A stretch of DNA of 64,000 bases, taken from NCBI RefSeq assembly GCF_007725405.1, contig NZ_CP042163.1, positions 4,186,609 through 4,250,608 on the forward strand, in the 5' to 3' direction. The stretch comes from Shouchella miscanthi (GTDB lineage: Bacteria; Bacillota; Bacilli; Bacillales; Bacillaceae_D). The notes beneath the pieces were generated by a model. It was not told the DNA's origin. It saw only the letters and a list, made by a program, of their open reading frames with translations, and ran no database searches. The translations under genes and the position numbers were made by a program. Of this stretch, positions 59,756 through 64,000 are shown piece after piece (the stretch's first letter is position 1; each line of letters starts with the position of its first letter).

Positions 59756-59886
59756 ATATGCTCGACTAGATCGTTTCTCTAGTCTCCCTTCCTTTCAATA
59801 AAAATTTTTGAGTATCTGAAGTACATCAGTTCGCTCCTAACGCTCTCGTTACTCAACGAACTCGACATCCACAATTCTTAGAGGAG

Positions 59887-61251
59887 TTATTTCCCTAAAC
59901 AAAATTGTGAAAACAACTGGTCAATTAAACTATCTTGCACATCTTCTCCAATAATTTCTCCCAAAAGCTCCCAGGTTCGTGTCACATCAATTTGGATAAG
60001 GTCGACTGGGACATCCATCTCTGTAGCCTGTAGCGCGTCCTCTGCACGTCTTCTTGCTTCGTTTAACAACCCTATATGCCTAGCATTTGATACGTAAGTT
60101 AGATCTTGACCTTCAATATCTCCAGCGAAAAACAATTGTTTAATTGCCTCTTCTAATTGGTCAACACCCTCATCATGAATTAATGACGTTGTTACAACTG
60201 GTCGCCCGTTGGCAAATTGATGCACCTTTTTAATATCAATCGCTTGTTTTTGGTCGGTTTTATTGACAATAATAACGACATCCATATCTTCAACGGCTTC
60301 AAAAAGCGCTTCGTCTTCCATCGTTAACGGTTCACTGTTGTTTAATACGAGTAAAATTAGCTCTGCCTCTTTTAAGGCTTTACGTGAACGCTCAACCCCA
60401 ATTTTTTCAACAATATCTTCTGTTTCGCGAATACCTGCTGTATCAATCAATCGAAGAGGTACACCTCTTACATTAACGTACTCTTCTAATGTGTCTCTTG
60501 TTGTTCCCGGAATGTCTGTAACAATCGCTTTTGATTCGTGTACAAGACTATTCATTAAGGAAGACTTCCCTACATTTGGACGTCCGATAATAGCCGTTGC
60601 TAATCCTTCACGCAGTACTTTCCCTTGCTTCGCAGTAACGAGAAGATGATCAATTTCTACTAGAACTGGCCTCATCTTTTCGCGAATAATCTGTTGTGTC
60701 ATCGTTTCTGCGTCATACTCAGGGTAATCAATATTGACTTCTACTGCAGCAACAGTCTCTAAAAGTTGTTGTCTAAGGTGTTGAATCTTTCCTGACAACC
60801 TTCCCTCTACTTGTCTCATCGCTACGTTCATTGCCTGATCTGATTTGGAACGAATTAAATCCATCACACCTTCTGCTTGAGAAAGGTCTATTCTCCCATT
60901 TAAGAAAGCACGCTTTGTGAATTCTCCCGGCTCAGCCAACCGAGCACCATGTGACAATGCTGCTTGTAACACGCGATTAACAGAAACCAACCCTCCATGA
61001 CAGTTAATTTCAACGATGTTTTCTCGCGTATACGTTTTTGGTCCATGCATAACAGTGACCATAGCCTCTTCAATGACTTCATTACTCTCGACTAGGTGCC
61101 CGTAAGTAATGGTGTGCGTCTTTACATCACTCAATTTTGTTGTTCCTTTAAAGAGCTTGTCACTAATGTCAATTGCTTGATCTCCACTGAGCCGGACAAT
61201 TCCGATAGCGCCTTCTCCAAGTGCCGTAGATATTGCTGCGATTGTATCCAC
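59887..61251 (-). CDS. mnmE: MnmE, tRNA U34 modification GTPase
   Basis: 454 residues: N-terminal folate domain ([20 protein letters not shown]), helical domain, G domain with [33 protein letters not shown], and the C-terminal CLGK. The GTG at 61251, six bases after GGGGGTG, gives the usual start; the ATG ten codons before is further from homologues. Confidence 0.96.
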   Translation of the reverse strand: MDTIAAISTALGEGAIGIVRLSGDQAIDISDKLFKGTTKLSDVKTHTITYGHLVESNEVIEEAMVTVMHGPKTYTRENIVEINCHGGLVSVNRVLQAALSHGARLAEPGEFTKRAFLNGRIDLSQAEGVMDLIRSKSDQAMNVAMRQVEGRLSGKIQHLRQQLLETVAAVEVNIDYPEYDAETMTQQIIREKMRPVLVEIDHLLVTAKQGKVLREGLATAIIGRPNVGKSSLMNSLVHESKAIVTDIPGTTRDTLEEYVNVRGVPLRLIDTAGIRETEDIVEKIGVERSRKALKEAELILLVLNNSEPLTMEDEALFEAVEDMDVVIIVNKTDQKQAIDIKKVHQFANGRPVVTTSLIHDEGVDQLEEAIKQLFFAGDIEGQDLTYVSNARHIGLLNEARRRAEDALQATEMDVPVDLIQIDVTRTWELLGEIIGEDVQDSLIDQLFSQFCLGK

Positions 61252-61358
61252 ATTCATCACCCCCGTAAAATACAGCTTCAACTAATAAGAATAGCATACG
61301 CCTAGTTGAAAAGCCATTGCTTCAATGTGAACTTTCTCTTCCAGTTTTTATGGCTCCA

Positions 61359-61392
61359 TAAAAATAAGAAGTGCTTCTGCACTTCTTATTTT
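61359..61392 (-). terminator. Terminator overlapping the jag stop codon
   Basis: Perfect 15-base stem AAAAATAAGAAGTGC with its complement, 4-base loop; the jag TAA lies in one arm. Confidence 0.9.
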
Positions 61393-62018
61393 TTCGGTTC
61401 AACAACAACATGTCGCTTTGAACCGTTTCCTTTTGATTCAGTTGTGACAATCTGACTATCCGCTAATGTTGTATGAATGACTTTACGTTCCCGAGCAGAC
61501 ATTGGCTCAAGTACCACTTTTTCCTTTGTTGTATGTGCCTTTTGACTGATTCGAATGGCTAATTGACGCAAAGTCTCTTCTCGTTTTTCCCTGTAGCCAC
61601 CGGCATTTAAGCGAATACGAGAGGTATCGCTTGTGTCATGCTTAGCAACAACTAAATTTGTTAAATGCTCTAAAGAATCAAGTGTTTGTCCTTTTTTTCC
61701 AATCAACTTTCCTTGGTCATCACTTTCAGATGTCACAAGGTCCAATGCAACATATTTCCCATCACGTTGATGATCTACCGTAACGTTAAGTCCCATTAAT
61801 TCGGCTGTTTTTAAAAGAAAGGATTCAGCAACGTCTTCGGTTTTAGGTTTTACACGAACTTCAATTACTGCAGGTTTTCCACCAAATAATCCTAAGAAAC
61901 CTTTTTGCGGTTCTTCAATTACGTTATACATTAATTGATCTTTTTTTACATGAAGTTCATCTAATGCTTTTTGTACAGCTTCATCAACAGTCCGACCTTT
62001 TACCGTCTTCGTTGCCAT
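61386..62018 (-). CDS. jag: Jag/KhpB RNA-binding protein
   Basis: 210 residues: Jag-N (KTVKGRTVDEAVQKALDEL), KH domain (LIGKKGQTLDSLEHL) and R3H (EPMSARERKVIH). Downstream partner of SpoIIIJ; acts in elongation and RNA binding. Confidence 0.95.
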   Translation of the reverse strand: MATKTVKGRTVDEAVQKALDELHVKKDQLMYNVIEEPQKGFLGLFGGKPAVIEVRVKPKTEDVAESFLLKTAELMGLNVTVDHQRDGKYVALDLVTSESDDQGKLIGKKGQTLDSLEHLTNLVVAKHDTSDTSRIRLNAGGYREKREETLRQLAIRISQKAHTTKEKVVLEPMSARERKVIHTTLADSQIVTTESKGNGSKRHVVVEPKK

Positions 62019-62032
62019 AGGATACCCCTTTC

Positions 62033-62875
62033 TTATTTCCGTTTTTTCTTGTTTTTCTTCTTCTTATTTGAACTCTTATTTTTTGCGTTTGATGAATACG
62101 TACCCTTTGTTGTGCTTTGATTAACACCGACAGTAGATTCCAACCCTCTTTTTCCTGTATTTGGTCCAGTAATAAAGTAGGTTTGTGCAATCATGAAGAT
62201 GTTTCCTACTACCCAATACAAAATAACAGCAGCTGGTAAGAAAATCCCGATTACTAAAATCATAAACGGCATAAGATATAATAATATTTTTGCTTGTGGA
62301 TTATTTTGAACCATCATCATTTTTTGCTGAACGAATGTTAACACAAACGCCAATATCGGTAAAATAAAAAATGGATCTGGATCACTTAATTGAAACCAGG
62401 CAAAGGATTCCCCTTGAAAATTCTCAGTACGCATAATCGCATGATAAATAGCAAGAAATATCGGCATTTGAATCAAAATAGGTAAACAACCTGCAAAAGG
62501 ATTTACTTTATGTGTTGCAAATAATTTCTGCATTTCTTCATTTAATTTTAACCGTGTATTTTGATCTTTTGCGCTATACGTCTCACGTAATTTCTGCATC
62601 TCCGGCTGCAACTGCTGCATCGCCTTCATGCTTTTCGTTTGCTTCACCATTAATGGCAGTAAAATGAATCGAAATAAAATGGTTACAATGATAATGGCAA
62701 ATCCATAGCTATTTACCCAGTTTGCAATGAAGATAATTAATTGTGATAACGGATACACAAAGAAGGAATTCCAAAAACCTGAGCTCTCTGATGTAATAGG
62801 CTCGTTAATATTAAAACAGCCAGATAAAAAAAAGAGCATCCCCGTCATGACTACGAGCCAGCTAATTCGTTTCAC
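62033..62875 (-). CDS. yidC: YidC1/SpoIIIJ membrane insertase
   Basis: 280-residue lipoprotein insertase; lipobox LSGC (Cys20), five helices including the conserved hydrophilic-groove Arg in FRFILLPLMVKQ, and a Lys/Asn-rich C-tail. GTG start at 62875, overlapping rnpA by 14 bases. Confidence 0.95.
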   Translation of the reverse strand: MKRISWLVVMTGMLFFLSGCFNINEPITSESSGFWNSFFVYPLSQLIIFIANWVNSYGFAIIIVTILFRFILLPLMVKQTKSMKAMQQLQPEMQKLRETYSAKDQNTRLKLNEEMQKLFATHKVNPFAGCLPILIQMPIFLAIYHAIMRTENFQGESFAWFQLSDPDPFFILPILAFVLTFVQQKMMMVQNNPQAKILLYLMPFMILVIGIFLPAAVILYWVVGNIFMIAQTYFITGPNTGKRGLESTVGVNQSTTKGTYSSNAKNKSSNKKKKNKKKRK

Positions 62876-63260
62876 TTTCTTTTCTTCCTCCTAGCTGTCG
62901 ATTTTCTTTATTTTGTTGAACACGAACAATCATTTTTGATTTTCTAAGTACATGCTCCAAGCTACTTTTAATTTCATGGTACGTCATGTCTTTAACTGGA
63001 TTTCGGGCAATGACAACATAATCGTAATTATGCTTTAGTTCACCCTGAATTTGAGTAAATACTTCACGTACAAAACGTTTAATCCGATTTCGACAAACAG
63101 CATTTCCCACTCTTTTTGAGACAGATAATCCGAGGCGCAGTGAATCTTGTCCTTCTTTCGGCAAGATATAAAGAACAAATTGACGGTTGGCCATTGATGA
63201 TCCTCTATTAAAGACAGCCGAAAATTCTTCATTTTTTTTAATACGTTGCTCTTTTTTCAT
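62862..63260 (-). CDS. rnpA: Ribonuclease P protein component
   Basis: 132 residues, MKKEQRIKKNEEFSAVFNRG, SVSKRVGNAVCRNRIKRFVR carrying the RNR RNA-binding motif. GTG 63269 is a competing start but has only two bases to AGAGGG. Follows rpmH across a hairpin. Confidence 0.95.
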   Translation of the reverse strand: MKKEQRIKKNEEFSAVFNRGSSMANRQFVLYILPKEGQDSLRLGLSVSKRVGNAVCRNRIKRFVREVFTQIQGELKHNYDYVVIARNPVKDMTYHEIKSSLEHVLRKSKMIVRVQQNKENRQLGGRKESETN

Positions 63261-63302
63261 TCGTCTCACGACCCTCTTGGCTCAAATAATGTATATAACC
63301 TG

Positions 63303-63328
63303 AAAAAGACCACTGATGTCAGTGGTCT
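63303..63328 (-). terminator. Hairpin at the rpmH stop codon
   Basis: GACCACTG-N4-CAGTGGTC followed by TTTTT on the minus strand, overlapping the rpmH TAG. It may reduce rnpA transcription relative to rpmH. Confidence 0.8.
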
Positions 63329-63464
63329 ATGCAGACAATACTTTTCTTCCTTTTTGACGACGGCGAGAAAGAACTTTACGTCCATTTTTCGTAGCCATTC
63401 TTGCACGGAAGCCGTGATTCTTTTTACGTTTACGGTTATTTGGTTGGAACGTTGGTTTACCCAT
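63327..63464 (-). CDS. rpmH: 50S ribosomal protein L34
   Basis: 45 residues, [20 protein letters not shown], then [17 protein letters not shown] and ending VLSA. Strong ribosome site AAGGAGGTG and strong promoter. First gene left of the origin. Confidence 0.97.
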   Translation of the reverse strand: MGKPTFQPNNRKRKKNHGFRARMATKNGRKVLSRRRQKGRKVLSA

Positions 63465-63510
63465 GTATTCCACCTCCTTCGAGGATTTAGATCTTAAGGC
63501 ACTCCTAAAA

Positions 63511-63540
63511 ATTATATAGATGTATGCCCGTATGTGTCAA
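63511..63540 (-). promoter_or_regulatory. Promoter of rpmH
   Basis: -35 TTGACA, 18 bases, -10 TATAAT; close to consensus. Confidence 0.9.
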
Positions 63541-63604
63541 GTCTTTATTCTAAACTTCTTTTAAACCTCTTTTTTCACTTCTTAACAAAGTCTCTCTCTT
63601 CCTT

Positions 63605-63864
63605 TGTGGACATATTTTTATTCACAAACGGTTATCTACACGTTATCGACAAAGATTTACACATATCTTGTATTGTGGACAACACTAAAACACTACATCC
63701 TGTATTTTGTGGATAAGTTCATCCTTCCATTGCTACTACAGCTTTTTTTTGCTATGATATAAGAGATTTCTTTCGTGGACAATGTGAGTACTAAAGAACC
63801 TGTCCACAGCCTGTGGGTAAGGTTGTGGACAGGTTCTTTCCATCTGTTTATTTTGTTATCCACA
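63605..63864. other. oriC DnaA-box array upstream of dnaA
   Basis: Perfect boxes at 63708-63716 (TGTGGATAA) and 63856-63864 (TTATCCACA); one-mismatch boxes at 63618-63626, 63632-63640, 63643-63651, 63674-63682 and 63812-63820; weaker ones at 63605-63613, 63774-63782, 63800-63808 and 63824-63832. Confidence 0.93.
63793..63839. repeat. 16-base inverted repeat in oriC
   Basis: AAAGAACCTGTCCACA (63793-63808) and its exact complement (63824-63839) frame a DnaA box in the loop; each arm itself ends in a DnaA-box-like CTGTCCACA. Could serve as terminator and origin element. Confidence 0.85.
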
Positions 63865-63876
63865 GTTTGTTGAAGT

Positions 63877-64000
63877 CGTTGCTTTTCTACGTGACATCCT
63901 ATAATATGAATGTTTCGTCGTATATATTCGTCCGTATATTTATACCACTACTTATACAAAAGTTGTACAGTGTGAGAATGTCGCAGAAGGAGGGGCTTTT
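63877..64000 (+). promoter_or_regulatory. dnaA promoter and leader
   Basis: -10 TATAAT at 63900-63905, a weak -35 (TTGCTT, 15 bases ahead) and a ribosome site AGAAGGAGG at 63985-63993; the dnaA start codon must lie just after base 64000. Confidence 0.7.

Overview
The window is a 64-kb stretch of chromosome from a Gram-positive, endospore-forming bacterium of the Bacillaceae, running up to the replication origin. The right half has the conserved Bacillus order rpmH-rnpA-yidC(spoIIIJ)-jag-mnmE-mnmG-rsmG-noc-parA(soj)-parB(spo0J) ... ychF-rpsF-ssb-rpsR-yybS-gdpP-rplI-dnaB-purA-tRNAs-walRKHIJ-htrA-rlmH, almost all on the minus strand, i.e. leading strand on the left arm. dnaA itself would begin just beyond base 64000; its leader and a DnaA-box array fill the last 0.4 kb. 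Sporulation genes (yyaC, spoIIIJ/jag, soj/spo0J) support a spore former. The secreted acidic polysaccharide enzymes (GH81 beta-1,3-glucanase and a gamma-type cyclodextrin glucanotransferase) suggest an alkaliphilic soil Bacillus (Evansella/Shouchella/Alkalihalobacillus-like); that genus-level guess is inference.

Layout. 1-4 kb: partial GH81 glucanase, membrane cytochrome c lipoprotein, an Fbp-type small protein, an orphan lipoprotein and a small hypothetical. 4-7 kb: divergent Ku and LigD (bacterial NHEJ). 7-12 kb: zinc-independent S14 paralogue behind a perfect Zur box, then a TetR regulator divergent from an MMPL exporter and its LxxG-heptad extracellular partner. 12-19 kb: malate:quinone oxidoreductase, an ICMT-like/carotenoid-desaturase-like pair, an inverted-repeat element carrying the GAGGCTGGGACA motif, a DUF218 membrane protein and homocysteine methyltransferase. 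19-22 kb: CGTase (with operator and leader terminator) and a DinB-family protein.

22-29 kb is an AT-rich accessory island on the minus strand: a DUF2785 protein coupled to an E1-like (ThiF/MoeB) adenylyltransferase broken by one in-frame TGA, fragments of an ABC transporter system on the plus strand, and a three-gene operon encoding a DUF4062 (TIR-like) protein, a tandem-HEPN protein and an ABC-type ATPase fused to a Toprim/DUF4435-like domain. The last three look like an uncharacterised defence system and are the main novelty candidate. It is bounded by flagellin (hag), whose last eight codons lie beyond an in-frame TAG, and csrA. A second AT-rich patch (31.2-33.3 kb) holds a secreted protein, a lipoprotein and a membrane protein of unknown function.

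33-64 kb is the core replication/cell-wall/translation region. Regulatory structure visible here includes a DnaA-box cluster in front of rlmH (yydA), a PurBox at purA, an S6:S18-type mRNA leader at rpsF, two parS sites, several terminators that overlap stop codons (noc, jag, rpmH), and an origin region with a 16-bp inverted repeat built of DnaA boxes. Coordinates and motifs were read directly from the sequence; family assignments are from recognised motifs without database searches.
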